The notes under the pieces: model-generated
The model's input: only the letters and a program-made list of their open reading frames with translations
Told to the model about the DNA's origin: nothing
Databases searched by the model: none
Shown: one piece after another, positions 16,671-25,972 of the stretch
Position numbering within the stretch: position 1 is the first letter of the stretch
How the letters are laid out: each line of letters opens with the position of its first letter
Source: Amycolatopsis sp. WQ 127309
GTDB lineage: Bacteria > Actinomycetota > Actinomycetes > Mycobacteriales > Pseudonocardiaceae
Direction: 5' to 3'
Length of the DNA stretch: 64,000 nt
Assembly: GCF_023023025.1 (NCBI RefSeq)
Contig: NZ_CP095481.1
Location: 9,933,001 to 9,997,000 of the forward strand
Program-made: the position numbers and the translations under genes

Positions 16671-17498
16671 TCACAACGCGTGCACGGACACGTTCCCGAA
16701 CGAGGTCTTTCCCGTCGCCGTCGAACTCTGCAGGCCGACGAAGCTCACCGCCGGGACCAGCGTCGGGTCCACCACCGACAGCACCTCGCGGCCGCCGTCG
16801 TAGAGGGTCAGTTTCGAGCCCTGGACCGCGAACCTCAGCGCGTGCGTCTCCTCCGGCTTGATGTCCGCCGCCGTGCCGGTGCCCGCCAGCTTCGTGTTGA
16901 CGCCACCATCCACGACACCGATCGCGTACTTCTGGCCCCAGGAAGCGATTCCCGCGTAGTAGTAGCTGTCGCGGGTGGTGAACCTCGTCATCAGGACCGC
17001 GTCCCGGTCGTTCAGCGCCGTGCTGTGCGGAGTCACCTCGGCGGCCAGGTCGTAGTCCAGCGCGCGGATCGGCACGTTGCCCTGCAACGTCTGGGTCGCG
17101 ACCGCGTTGCCGAGTGTCGTCGCGCGGCCGCCGCCGACCTGGAACGACGCGCCGTTCGGGATCTCCGTGCCCTGGGTCATCGTCCACTTCGCCGGGTCGA
17201 CGATCTGCAGCCCGGTGCGCCACACCGCCAGCTCGATCGTCTCGTTCCAGCCGGGACGGTTGTTCTTGGCGTTGAAGAACACGTGGTCGGCGCCGTTGTG
17301 GGTGACGACGAACTGGCGGTACACCATCGCGTCCTCGGGACCGCCGGCCACGCCGAGGTCCAGCTCCAGGTTCGCCCGCGTCAGCTCCCAGTGGATCCCG
17401 TCGCGGGACAGCAGCTTCCCGCCGCGGGAGGGGTAGTCCCGGTCCGCGGGCGGCGGGGAATGGGTCGCGCCGCCGTGGTGGGTGGCGCCGAGCGTCAC
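16671..17498 (-). pseudogene. N-terminally truncated secreted glycosidase-like protein
   Basis: The C-terminal about 140 residues (VPIRALDYDLAAEVTPHS to FGNVSVHAL) look like a concanavalin/LamG-type beta-sandwich. The upstream part (SRDGIHWELTRANLELDLG, DHVFFNAKNNRPGWNE) resembles the last blades of a GH43-like five-bladed propeller. No credible signal peptide or start lies in frame: the only nearby start is GTG 17498, while the frame stays open into unrelated sequence. An ATG at 17600 in another frame gives a short peptide only. I infer a 5' deletion or frameshift. Confidence 0.55.
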
Positions 17499-17691
17499 CG
17501 CCGTGACCAGGGCCGCCGCGCCGGTGGCCCTCGGCCGGCACCGTTGGCTTCCAAGCCGGGCAGAAGCAACTGGGACTCGCTCCCGATTCGCGCGACCATA
17601 ACGGAAGTTCGCCGGCGCACGGTACTGACAGCGTGCGGGGAATGCGAGCCACTGCTTCCGAGACTGCCGAGGTCCCGGGCAGAATCCTGAT

Positions 17692-19505
17692 ATGGAAACC
17701 GGTTCGTTTGCGGGATACCTCGGTTGGATGGACCGGGCGGAGCTGGCCGAGGTGTTGCGGGTCCGCCCCGAGGTGCGCATCGCGCCGGTGCCGGATGGGC
17801 CTGAAGCGCTCGCGGAACGGTTGAGCGGCCGCGGGTCGTTGGCTGCGATACGGCTGGTGAGCCGGGACGCGGTGGCGGCGGGGCAGGCGGCGGCCGCGTT
17901 GGGGTCCGGCGCCACCGTTGACTCTGTGGCCGAGTTGACCGGAGGGGACCGGAGGTAGTCCGGTCGGCGCTGGGTGAGCTGCGACGGGTCGGCGTGGCGT
18001 GGCCGGAGGCGGACGTGGTGTGCCTGGTGCCGCCGGTGCTGGAGCGGTGGAAACGGGCGAAAGAGCGGTTGGAGGTCACTGGACCTCCTGCGGTCGAGCC
18101 TGGTCGGGGTGGCTCGGACGCTGAAGTGCGGTCGTCGGTGCAGCACCTGCTGCGCTCGGCTTATGCGCTGCTGGACACGAGCAGGCCGATCGTGGGGTTG
18201 CGGCAGGGCGGCGTGGGGGTCAAGGAGCGGCAGCGGCTGGGGAAGGCGCTCGGGGTGGGTGAAGACGACCTGCTGCTGGTGCTGGACCTGTTGTTCGCGG
18301 CCGAACTGCTGGTGCAGGCCGGGCCGGCCTTCGAGGTGACCGCGCGATACGAGCCGTGGCGGCAGGCGACGCCCGCTCGGCAATGGGCCGAGCTGGCGTG
18401 GGCCTGGTTCTGGTTGTCCCACTCCCCGACGGCCCGAAAGGCCACGGCCGTGTCGAAGGTCGAGTCGTCACATGCTCGGGCGGCCCGGTGGGCGGTGTTG
18501 CGGGCCGGGAAGGCCGGCCTGTCGGTCGAGGGGGTCGCGGCCGCCGCCTACTGGTTCTGCCCGGCGGTGCACCAGTACGTCGGTGGGGTTGTTCGCGAGG
18601 CGGAGATGGTGGGGGCGGTCGCGGGAGACGTGCTGAGCGTGTGCGGGGAGGCGCTGTTGTCCGCGGGGAACACGGAGGCGCTGGCCGCTTCGGTGGCTGA
18701 GGTGGTGGTGCCGATGCGGTGTGAGGTGGAGGTACTGCAGGACTTGAAGGCCGTGGTGTTCGGACAGCTGACGGTGGAGGCCGCACGGGTGCTGACGGCA
18801 TCCGCGGAGAGCTTGACGGAGGACGGGGCGCGGGTGTGGCAGTTCACCCCGGCCAGCGTGCGGACGGCGTTCGCCCAGGGGTGGACCGGGGAAACCTTGC
18901 TGGCCGCGTTGGACGAGCTGACGCACCAGAACGTGCCGTGGGCGCTGCGGGCGCTGCTGGGAGAGCGCGGGCGGGGGCAGGTGCGGGTGCAGGCGGTGGA
19001 GTGCTGCGTCGTCGCCGAGGCGGAAGTCGTCGCCGAGTTGATGCGGTTGCCCGGTTTCGTCAAGTTGGCACCGACCGTGGCGGGGAGCGCGATGCCGCCA
19101 TCGGACGTGGTCGCGTGGTTGCAGGCGGAAGGGTTCGCGGTGGTCGAGGACCCGTCGTCGGGCAGCATCGTGGTGCGGCGGCCGAAGGCACGAGCGGTCG
19201 CTCCGGTGGAGGTGGAGCCCGTCGCGGTGGACCTACCCGACCTGGACGCGGACGAGCCGTCCACGGCGCAGGTCGTGCGGGGACGAAACCCGAAGTTGGC
19301 GAAGAAGGCGGTAGCACTGTTGGCAGGAGCCATCGACGAGCGGTCGGACGTGCGCATCGGCTACGTCGACGGGAAGGGTGAACCCTCGCAGCGCACCATC
19401 ACACCGATCGGCTGGGATGGGCCGTTCCTGTTGGCGTGGTGCCACAAGCGGGAGGCCGAACGGCAGTTCAGGGTGGAGCGGATCCAGTCGGTGTCGCCCG
19501 GGTGA
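17692..19505 (+). pseudogene. Helicase-associated/WYL protein split by frameshift
   Basis: Two ORFs form one gene. The first (ATG 17692 to 17958) starts METGSFAGYLGWMDRAELAE, matching the N-terminus of actinobacterial helicase C3/XPB-associated proteins (LRVRPEV, ALAERLSGRGSL). Homology continues in another frame from about 17946 (VVRSALGELRRVGVAWPEAD) to 19505. The switch falls in the imperfect repeat GACCGGAGGGGACCGGAGG. The second part has a winged-helix region and ends in a WYL-like ligand-binding segment (RIGYVDGKGEPSQRTITPIG, FRVERIQSV). The joined length is about 600 residues. It could be a true pseudogene, a sequence error, or restarted at GTG 17994. The role is probably a nucleic-acid-binding regulator. 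Confidence 0.7.
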
Positions 19506-19856
19506 CCGTGAGCCAGGTCGATCGAAGCCCGGGTGTCGCGTCCGCGGCGCAGGGCCCCACGAGGTGTTGCCGTCGACGCTGATGGTGAGGATTTCGCGGC
19601 CGGAGAGCGGGATTCGGCGAGGCAAGACCAGCAGCAGCGATCCTGCCGGGCCGGGTCACGATCTCCGCGGCCCCGTGCTGGGTCTGGCCCACGTGCCTGA
19701 CCAGGTCGGTGATGGTCCGCTTCGGGGCGGTCGACACCGCGGCGTCATCCGTGCACCACCTGAGCTGAACGGGTGGGATCCCCTCGGCCGGGTAACGACG
19801 TCGACTACCGAAACGACAGCCGGTTGTCACTCCGTCCGCCGACCGAGAGAAGCCCG
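19506..19856. other. Intergenic, no convincing gene
   Basis: Overlapping ORFs occur on both strands but none has a domain, ribosome site or plausible composition. A minus-strand stretch at about 19640-19780 (PVQLRWCTDDAAVSTAPKRT) may be gene debris. The promoter of the next operon must lie at its right end. Confidence 0.4.
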
Positions 19857-20153
19857 ATGGAGCAGAAGGCACCGGTGGCCACGACCGCGAAGGTCGGGAC
19901 CAGCAAGGCAGATCCCATCAAGCAGCCGACCGCCGCAGAGACCAAGGAGCGCGAGGCGTTCCGTGCCGCGCTGCCGTCGAAGGCCGAGTTCACCAAGGCG
20001 GTGCTCGCCAACCTGGAGAAGGACCTCAAGGCCGCGCTCGCCGCCGACCCCGACCTGAAAGGCGTCAGCAAGGACGACCTGGCGGCGTGGGTCGCCGCCG
20101 ATGTCGACGAGGCCTTCGCCGCGATGGCCAAGCCCGGTTGGAGCGAGGCATGA
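19857..20153 (+). CDS. Small charged helical protein, unknown
   Basis: 98 residues from ATG 19857 with GAGAGAAG upstream. The first 30 residues are flexible (Thr/Ala/Lys/Pro); the rest is a helical Lys/Glu/Ala domain (EREAFRAALPSKAEF, LEKDLKAALAADPDLKGVSK, LAAWVAADVDEAFAAMAKPG). It has no Cys, signal peptide or membrane span. The stop overlaps the next ATG (ATGA), so the two proteins are made together and may bind each other. No family was recognised. Confidence 0.65.
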   Translation: MEQKAPVATTAKVGTSKADPIKQPTAAETKEREAFRAALPSKAEFTKAVLANLEKDLKAALAADPDLKGVSKDDLAAWVAADVDEAFAAMAKPGWSEA

Positions 20154-20788
20154 CCGCCCTCATCCCGGCCGCGAGCCGCCTCGCGGTGCGCCGGGCCGTG
20201 TTCGACAGCGTGTGGCTCACGGCGCGCCGGTACCAGCCGATTGTGCTGATCCGCCAGCAGTTCCCGGTGTTTCCGCCGTACGCGTTCGACGAGTTCCGGT
20301 CGTGGGTCGAGGCCAGCAGGCCGATGGTGTTCGCCGGAGGCGTCACCAGCTGGTTGTCGAGCTGGCTCGCGACCCCGGCCACGCCGGCCACGACCACCCC
20401 GACGGGTCCCGGCGGCGGACGGCGCCGCGTCAACGCCAAGCACCTGCTGCCACACGAGGTCAAGCGGTTGCTGGCCAACAACGCGGACTACGTGTGCCAC
20501 CGCACCGACAACGAGGCGGCGGGCACTTGCCGTGAGCCGGTGTACGGCGTCACCGAGCAGCACCTCAAGAAGAACCCGACGGCGCCCGACGGTGTGTGGG
20601 CGGTCGTCGGTGTGCGGGGCTTCCAGGACTACGGCCGGTATCTCGTCATCTACCCCCGCTACAGCGGGAGTCGCACGTGGCGGCGGATGGACCCTCCCGC
20701 CGTCCTGTGCGAGGTCACGCAGCTCGACCCGGACGACGCCATCGGCTGGTGCACGCAGGAGGACCTCGACGAGGCGCTGGCGCTGTGA
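20150..20788 (+). CDS. Unknown protein coupled to the small helical protein
   Basis: 212 residues from ATG 20150 in the ATGA overlap. The N-terminus is helical (RRAVFDSVWLTARRYQPIVL), a Thr/Pro/Gly linker lies near residue 80, and the C-terminal half is compact with YVCHRTDNEAAGTCREPVYG (two Cys), a WAVVGVRGFQDYGRYLVIYP strand pair and an acidic C-terminus. No known family was recognised. Pairing with a small partner might suggest a toxin/antitoxin or assembly pair, but nothing proves it. Confidence 0.65.
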   Translation: MTALIPAASRLAVRRAVFDSVWLTARRYQPIVLIRQQFPVFPPYAFDEFRSWVEASRPMVFAGGVTSWLSSWLATPATPATTTPTGPGGGRRRVNAKHLLPHEVKRLLANNADYVCHRTDNEAAGTCREPVYGVTEQHLKKNPTAPDGVWAVVGVRGFQDYGRYLVIYPRYSGSRTWRRMDPPAVLCEVTQLDPDDAIGWCTQEDLDEALAL

Positions 20789-20863
20789 CCCGCCCGAGCC
20801 GGCCTCGCGTGTCGAACGGGTAGGACGGCACTCAGGCGACCGGGACGCGGTCGCCTCGGCGCG

Positions 20864-20887
20864 CACCGGGACGACCGCGTCCCGGTG
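20864..20887. terminator. Strong hairpin after the 19857-20788 operon
   Basis: CACCGGGACG-ACCG-CGTCCCGGTG: perfect 10-base stem with a 4-base loop, about 75 bases after the stop. A second weaker stem (GCGACC...GGTCGC) lies just before it. There is no U tract, as is usual in high-GC actinomycetes. Confidence 0.65.
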
Positions 20888-21087
20888 CGGTCGCCGGCTA
20901 CGGCCGCTGGACCTTGGCCAGGTAGATGGTGTTCGTGGATCCCGGTTCTGCAACGGGTTAGGGAAGCTCACGTCCTCGGCGCGAGCCGTGGCGTGCGGCT
21001 GGGCCGGCAGTTCCGCGCCCGCGACCTGCAGGCACCCCCGGATTTCGTCACCGAAACCGAGCAGGACTGACCGACGGGCGGCTCGCT

Positions 21088-21387
21088 TCACCGCCCGTCG
21101 AGCCACCAAGTCCAGGGGCGAACTTCTTTGATGCGCAGTACTTCGTTCAGCGCCCACGGGTCTTCCGCGAAGATGGACCGCAGTTCGTCCTTATCGGCTG
21201 CCTCCACGGCGAGGAGTGCGACATCCTCATCGTTCGTACTGCCGATCGGACCGCCGAGAACGATGACGCCGCGGTCGACGAGGCCGTCGGAGAACTTCGC
21301 GTGCTGGTCCCATTCGGGTTGCTCTCGAATCCCCCGGACGGACTCCCATCCGGGGCCTTTCGCTGTGGTCACAGCAAAGACTGCCAT
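21088..21387 (-). CDS. YciI-like domain protein
   Basis: 99 residues from ATG 21387 with GAGGAGG 7 bases upstream. The ferredoxin-like YciI/YCII pattern is visible: MAVFAVTTAKGPGW, REQPEWDQHAKFSDGLVDRG, VIVLGGPIGS, DKDELRSIFAEDPWALNEVL and RPWTWWLDG. The His and Asp of this family form a small active site, but most members have no known reaction. Cytoplasmic, apparently monocistronic. Confidence 0.85.
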   Translation of the reverse strand: MAVFAVTTAKGPGWESVRGIREQPEWDQHAKFSDGLVDRGVIVLGGPIGSTNDEDVALLAVEAADKDELRSIFAEDPWALNEVLRIKEVRPWTWWLDGR

Positions 21388-21606
21388 GGCACCTCCTCGT
21401 CCGGGCCGCGGGAGGCCTGCTGCCCCACGCGTAGGTCGCCGTGGCCGATCTGGCCTGATCGACGGCACTTGCTCATCCTGCCACCCGGGTCCGACACTTT
21501 CGGCCACTCGCTCATCGGCTACTTGAGACTGGGCGGCAGGACCAGAGTCCTGCCGGACTCTGGTCCAGGTGCTTGGTGACTCGCTCTCACAATCGGTTGC
21601 TCGCCA

Positions 21607-22426
21607 GTGTCATTGGTGTGGCTCTCTCATGGCATGCGTCTCGCCGAGCACCGCGCGAGGAGTGGCTGAAAAGAGATGCCGGCGGCCGGCCTCCGGTTCC
21701 ATGGGCGGTGGAGGGCTGCGATGGTGTCGGCAGGCATGTCGCCCACCGCCTGGTTCACGACGGCGAGACCGTCCTGGACGTGCCGGCGAAGCTGTCCGCA
21801 CAGGTGCGGGTGTTCGCGACTGGCAACGGCCGCAAGACCGACCCGGTGGACGCGCACTCCGTCGCCTTGGCCGCGTTGCGCGCTCCGAACCTGGTCCGCC
21901 TCCAGTCTGACCCGGGCTGGTCGTGCTGGGCATGCTGGTCGACCGTCGCGACGAACTCGGTCGCGCCAGGACACAAACCGTCAACCGTCTTCACCGGCTG
22001 CTTCTGGAGCTGTTTCCCAGCGGTGCGAAGAAGTTCCTGTCCGCGACGCAAGCTCGCGCGCTCGTGGCGACGGTCAGACCGCGGGACATCGTGGGCAAGA
22101 CCCGCCGCCGTCTGGCCGTGGAGTTGATCACGGAGCTCGAGACCATCGACAGGAAGATCAAGGCCGCGGACAAGGATCTTCGTGAGCTGGTGATCGCCCG
22201 CGGCTCCACGCTGCTGGACCTGCACGGCGTCGTTGGATGCATCCTATTCGACTCGAAGAAGGCGGCTGGCAAGACCTCGATGGAAGCGATGCGCGCCCTC
22301 AAACGACGCTTGTCGAACGTCGTCTACGCACGCATGCTCGCCGACCGGCGGCCAGCCTACCCCCCGTCAGAGTCGCCCCTTGACATAAAGGGGAGCCATG
22401 GGAGTGCGTTGGGTGCGATCGCTTGA
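21607..22426 (+). pseudogene. IS110-family transposase remnant
   Basis: The frame from 21607 carries the N-terminal DEDD part (VPWAVEGCDGVGRHVAHRL, then GRKTDPVDAHSVALAALRAP). At about 21910 homology moves to another frame (MLVDRRDELGRARTQTVNRL to GSTLLDLHG), then jumps across a missing central section directly to the C-terminus (KKAAGKTSMEAMRALKRRLS) near 22260. The serine-containing transposase domain is largely deleted, so the element is dead. IS110 elements lack long terminal repeats and no boundaries could be defined. Confidence 0.8.
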
Positions 22427-22598
22427 GCCCAGAAGCTGAAGCGGGCCGGTATGCCCGTCGTCGGTGGTGAACCACATCGACCATTGCGGCGTGGTGCTGG
22501 CTGTTCAGACGGTTCGTCGACGGGCGACTACGCGGTGGCGATGAGCGGGAAAGCCGCGCACGACGGGAAGCCGGTCGCGCGGTGTGGCCGGCTCTCCA

Positions 22599-23075
22599 CT
22601 ATTCGGCTTGGTCGTCGACGCGGGTCAGCACCTTGTCCGCGATCCGGTGCAGCGTACGCAGCTCGGCCGGGGTCAGGGGGTCGGCGAACAGCTCCCGCAC
22701 CCGCTCGACGTGTCCGGGCGCGACCGACTCCAGGTGCGCGAAGCCGGCGTCGGTCAGGATCGCCTGCGTGTACCGGCCGTTGCCCGGGTCCGGTTCCCGG
22801 CATGCGAAGCCGCGCTTCTCCAGGCGGCCGACCAGGTGGGACAGCCGCGACAGTTCCGTGTTCGCCAAGGCCGCCAGCTCGCTCATCCGCGCCCGGCGAT
22901 CCGGTTGCTCCGACAGGTGCGCGAGCACGTAGTACTCGAGGAAGCTCAGCCGCGCGTCGCGCTGCAGCTGCGCATCCAGGGACGCCGGCAGCCGCTGGGC
23001 GAGCCGCATGAAAGCGCGCCACGCCGACAGCTCGTCACTCGTGAGCCAGCGTTGCTCGGGTTCCGCCACCACCAC
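22599..23075 (-). CDS. MarR-family regulator
   Basis: 158 residues; the start lies in a run of GTG codons at 23075, 23072 and 23069. It has the MarR winged-helix pattern: LSFLEYYVLAHLSEQPDRRA, MSELAALANTELSRLSHLVG, RLEKRGFACREPDPGNGRY (wing), then a C-terminal dimer helix. It is divergent from the FMN-reductase gene with two palindromes between, so it probably represses that operon and itself. An aromatic acid or electrophile inducer is plausible given the neighbours. Confidence 0.9.
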   Translation of the reverse strand: MVVAEPEQRWLTSDELSAWRAFMRLAQRLPASLDAQLQRDARLSFLEYYVLAHLSEQPDRRARMSELAALANTELSRLSHLVGRLEKRGFACREPDPGNGRYTQAILTDAGFAHLESVAPGHVERVRELFADPLTPAELRTLHRIADKVLTRVDDQAE

Positions 23076-23086
23076 AGTCTAGCTGA

Positions 23087-23133
23087 CTTGAATATTCACG
23101 TCATCGTGCTAGCGTTTGACTTGAATTTTCAAG
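23087..23133. promoter_or_regulatory. Two MarR operator-like palindromes
   Basis: TGAATATTCA at 23089-23098 is a perfect 10-base palindrome, and CTTGAATTTTCAAG at 23120-23133 has perfect 6-base arms. Both share the CTTGAAT core in the 72-bp divergent gap. The second lies 14 bases before the GTG of the reductase gene. Confidence 0.65.
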
Positions 23134-23147
23134 CGAGAGGACTTCCT

Positions 23148-23699
23148 GTGAAGATCGCGATCATCCTCGGCAGCACCCGTCCCGGCCGGAAGGGCGAAGC
23201 CGTGGCGAGATGGGTGCTGGCCAAGGCCAAGGAACGGCCGGACGCCGACTACGAGCTCATCGACCTGCTCGACCACCCGCTGCCGCACCTGGACGAGGCC
23301 GTGTCCGCCAGCCGGGGCGTCTACACCAACGACCACACCAAGGCCTGGTCCGCCACGATCGCCGCCTTCGACGGGTTCGTCTTCGTCACCCCCGAGTACA
23401 ACCACTCCACCTCGGGCGTCCTGAAGAACGCCATCGACTACCTCTACGCCGAGTGGAACAACAAGGCCGCCGCCTTCGTCTCCTACGGCGCGCTCGGCGG
23501 CGCCCGCGCCATCGAGCACCTGCGGGCGATCTGCAGTGAGCTGCAGCTGGCCCACGTGCGCCAGCAGCTGTCGTTCTCGCTCTTCTCCGACTTCGAGAAC
23601 TTCGCCGAGTTCGCCCCGTCCAAGATGCACGACGACGCCGCGTCGGTGCTGTTCGACCAGCTCGAATCCTGGGCCGGCGCGCTCAAGACCGCCCGGTGA
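23148..23699 (+). CDS. NAD(P)H-dependent FMN reductase
   Basis: 183 residues from GTG 23148, with GAGAGGAC upstream. Flavodoxin-like fold: IAIILGSTRPGRKGEAVARW binds FMN phosphate, FVTPEYNHSTSGVLKNAIDY is the family signature, and KAAAFVSYGALGGARAIEHL follows. The enzyme transfers hydride from NAD(P)H to FMN or quinones in the cytoplasm. It is divergent from MarR and overlaps the next gene by 4 bases, so the pair forms an inducible operon. Confidence 0.92.
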   Translation: MKIAIILGSTRPGRKGEAVARWVLAKAKERPDADYELIDLLDHPLPHLDEAVSASRGVYTNDHTKAWSATIAAFDGFVFVTPEYNHSTSGVLKNAIDYLYAEWNNKAAAFVSYGALGGARAIEHLRAICSELQLAHVRQQLSFSLFSDFENFAEFAPSKMHDDAASVLFDQLESWAGALKTAR

Positions 23700-24679
23700 G
23701 GCTCTACGGGCTCGAGGAGCACTTCGCCACGGCTGACGTGGTCGCGGCGTGGCGGCGGCACGACCCCGCGCTCGCCGCGCCGATGATGAGCCGGGCGGTC
23801 GCCAGTGCCGCGTTGCTCGACCTCGGCGAAGGCCGCGTCGCCGCGATGGACGACGCCGGGATCGACACCGCCGTGCTGTCGCTCACGACGCCCGGCTTGC
23901 AGGACCTCGACCCCGCCGAAGCCGTGGCCCTGCAACGTCCTGCCAACGACGTCCTCGCCGACGCCGTCGGCCGGTATCCCGGGCGGTTCCGGGGGTTCGC
24001 GGCCCTCGCGACGTCCACGCCCTCGGCGGCGGCCGACGAGCTGCGTCGGGCCGTCGTGGACCTCGGGTTCGACGGGGCGCTGGTGAACGCGAACTGCCGC
24101 GGTCAGGCTCTCGACGAGCCGCGCTTCTGGGACATCTTCGAGGCCGCCGAGGATCTGCGCGCCCCGGTGTACCTGCACCCGAGCGCGCCGGTCCCGGCGG
24201 TCACCGAGGCCTATTACCGGCGCTTCGGCGGCCCGGTGGACGAGCTGCTGGCCACCGGGACGTTCGGCTGGCACTACGACGCCGGACTGACCGCGCTCCG
24301 GCTGATCGTCGCCGGGGTCTTCGACCGGTTCCCGGGGCTGCAGCTGATCCTGGGGCACTGGGGCGAGGTCGTGCTGTTCTACCTCGACCGCGTGGCGGCC
24401 TTGGACGCGGTGACCACGCTGGAGCGCCCGATCGCGGAGTACTTCCGCACGAACGTCTTCATCACCCCAGGTGGCATCGCCAGCCACCGGTACCTGCGAT
24501 GGAGCTTGGAGACCGTGGGCGCGGACCGGATCATGTACGCCTCGGACCACCCGTTCACCCGCGAGCACAGCGGCTCCGCCCGGCGGTTCGTGGCGACCGC
24601 CCCGATCAGCGACGCCGACCGGGCACGAATCGCCCACGAGAACTGGGAGAATCTGATCGCGGGCATCCGGCGTCAGTGA
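23696..24679 (+). CDS. Amidohydrolase_2 family (resorcylate decarboxylase-like)
   Basis: 327 residues from GTG 23696 in a GTGA overlap. TIM-barrel metal hydrolase of the ACMSD/gamma-resorcylate decarboxylase group: LEEHF near the N-terminus supplies Glu and His ligands, VYLHPSAP and LILGHWGEVVLFY supply His residues, and YASDHPF supplies the last Asp. These are retained, so non-oxidative decarboxylation or hydrolysis of an aromatic or cyclic acid is likely. Coupling to an FMN reductase under MarR suggests aromatic acid metabolism or detoxification. Confidence 0.88.
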   Translation: MRLYGLEEHFATADVVAAWRRHDPALAAPMMSRAVASAALLDLGEGRVAAMDDAGIDTAVLSLTTPGLQDLDPAEAVALQRPANDVLADAVGRYPGRFRGFAALATSTPSAAADELRRAVVDLGFDGALVNANCRGQALDEPRFWDIFEAAEDLRAPVYLHPSAPVPAVTEAYYRRFGGPVDELLATGTFGWHYDAGLTALRLIVAGVFDRFPGLQLILGHWGEVVLFYLDRVAALDAVTTLERPIAEYFRTNVFITPGGIASHRYLRWSLETVGADRIMYASDHPFTREHSGSARRFVATAPISDADRARIAHENWENLIAGIRRQ

Positions 24680-24904
24680 GTCCTCCGTAAGTGGTAGGAC
24701 CGGCTGTCCCTTGCAACGCGACCGAACGACCTCACCCTGGATGGACCTTGATCGCGAGGGCGTGCCGCTGTTGCCGATACGGTACAGCCACCTTCCGGTC
24801 GAGTGTACCCGGAACTGGAACCGGAAACCCTTCCGGCATGCCCGGTGCAGCGTAGAATTCCTATGGGGAACCAATCGTCAACTCTTCTACGTGGAGGATG
24901 GGTC

Positions 24905-25972
24905 ATGGACTTCACCGACGAAGAACTCCTGCGAATCCGGCCGGAGCGGATGGCGTCCGCCTACATGGAATACCGCCGGTCCGGTTACGAGTTCATCTAC
25001 CGCGCAGCCTTGGACAACGGCGTGCTCGCCGAGCTCGAAACGCCGCTGACTGTGGCACAGTTCGTGTCCAGGCACGGAGTTGTGCCGGGTAAGGTAGCGG
25101 TGGCCGAGTTGCTGCTCGAAGCGCTGAACAGGTGCGGAGCGGTTCGCCGGGTCGGTGATCAGCCCACGCGCTTCGGTGCGGTGGCCGATTACGCGCCACC
25201 ACGGTCCATCGACGACGAGCTGATTCGGCTGGCCACCGGTAAATCGAGCTATCGGGAGCTCGGGTACAGCGGGAGTTTCGGCCGGGTGGTGGCATCGCTG
25301 ACCCAAGAGGAAAGGCAAGCGTTGTCGGGCTTCGACGCCTCGAACGCCGATCTCTGGGATCAGGGAATGCAGCTCCCGTATTACCGGTACGCTCGAATGA
25401 GCGCGGTGCACACACTGGTTTCCACGGGTGCGGATCTACTCGATCTGGCTTCCGGAACCGGGTTGGGCCTGCTCGAACTCGCGCGTCATGCGAACGGCGG
25501 TAGCGAGGGCCGGTTCATTGGCGTGGAGGTCAGCGCGGACTTCGTCCGGGTCTCGACCGAACGCACCGCCGATGAGCCCCGCACCTGCGTTGTCCAGGGA
25601 AATCTGGAACAGCCACTCGTCCTTCCCGGTGCGCGGTGCTTCGATGGTGCGATGCTGGTCGGCGCTTATCACTATCTACGGGATTCGACGCCGATGTGGC
25701 GGAGCATGAGGCGGCTGGTGCGAGCCGGCGGTGTGGTGTGTCTGGCGATGGCGTACTTCCGCACCGGCAGCTACGATCAGGAACTCGTCGATCTCCGTTA
25801 CGCGCAGAGGAACCCGGTCGCGCACCCACGTACCCGCGCGCAGGTGATCGCCGAGGCGGGGGCAGAGGGTTTCGTGCTGGAAAGCGAATTCTGGTTCGGC
25901 TGCTTCGGGTGGCTTGCTTTCCGTCGGACAGCCGATCAGTACGTGTCGGACGACATGGGCAAGACCTCGTAG
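24905..25972 (+). CDS. SAM-dependent methyltransferase, cluster tailoring
   Basis: 355 residues from ATG 24905, with GTGGAGG upstream; an upstream in-frame start (about 24863) is weaker. The N-terminal winged-helix dimerisation-like part resembles plant/actinomycete O-methyltransferases (VLAELETPLTVAQFV). SAM motif I is LLDLASGTGLGLLELA near residue 178, followed by FIGVEVSADFV, a motif II-like MLVGAYHYLRD and a post-motif RAGGVVCLAMAYF. It would O-, N- or C-methylate a small molecule. It is the left edge of the biosynthetic cluster. Its 3' end overlaps the convergent Nudix gene by 37 bases. Confidence 0.88.
   Translation: MDFTDEELLRIRPERMASAYMEYRRSGYEFIYRAALDNGVLAELETPLTVAQFVSRHGVVPGKVAVAELLLEALNRCGAVRRVGDQPTRFGAVADYAPPRSIDDELIRLATGKSSYRELGYSGSFGRVVASLTQEERQALSGFDASNADLWDQGMQLPYYRYARMSAVHTLVSTGADLLDLASGTGLGLLELARHANGGSEGRFIGVEVSADFVRVSTERTADEPRTCVVQGNLEQPLVLPGARCFDGAMLVGAYHYLRDSTPMWRSMRRLVRAGGVVCLAMAYFRTGSYDQELVDLRYAQRNPVAHPRTRAQVIAEAGAEGFVLESEFWFGCFGWLAFRRTADQYVSDDMGKTS

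Noticed and set aside
18356..18700. Gly/Arg-rich plus-strand ORF
   Set aside because: Out-of-frame shadow inside the helicase-associated/WYL gene.
21300..21350. tRNA-like TCGAATCCCC
   Set aside because: Lies inside the YciI-like coding sequence and has no matching stems.
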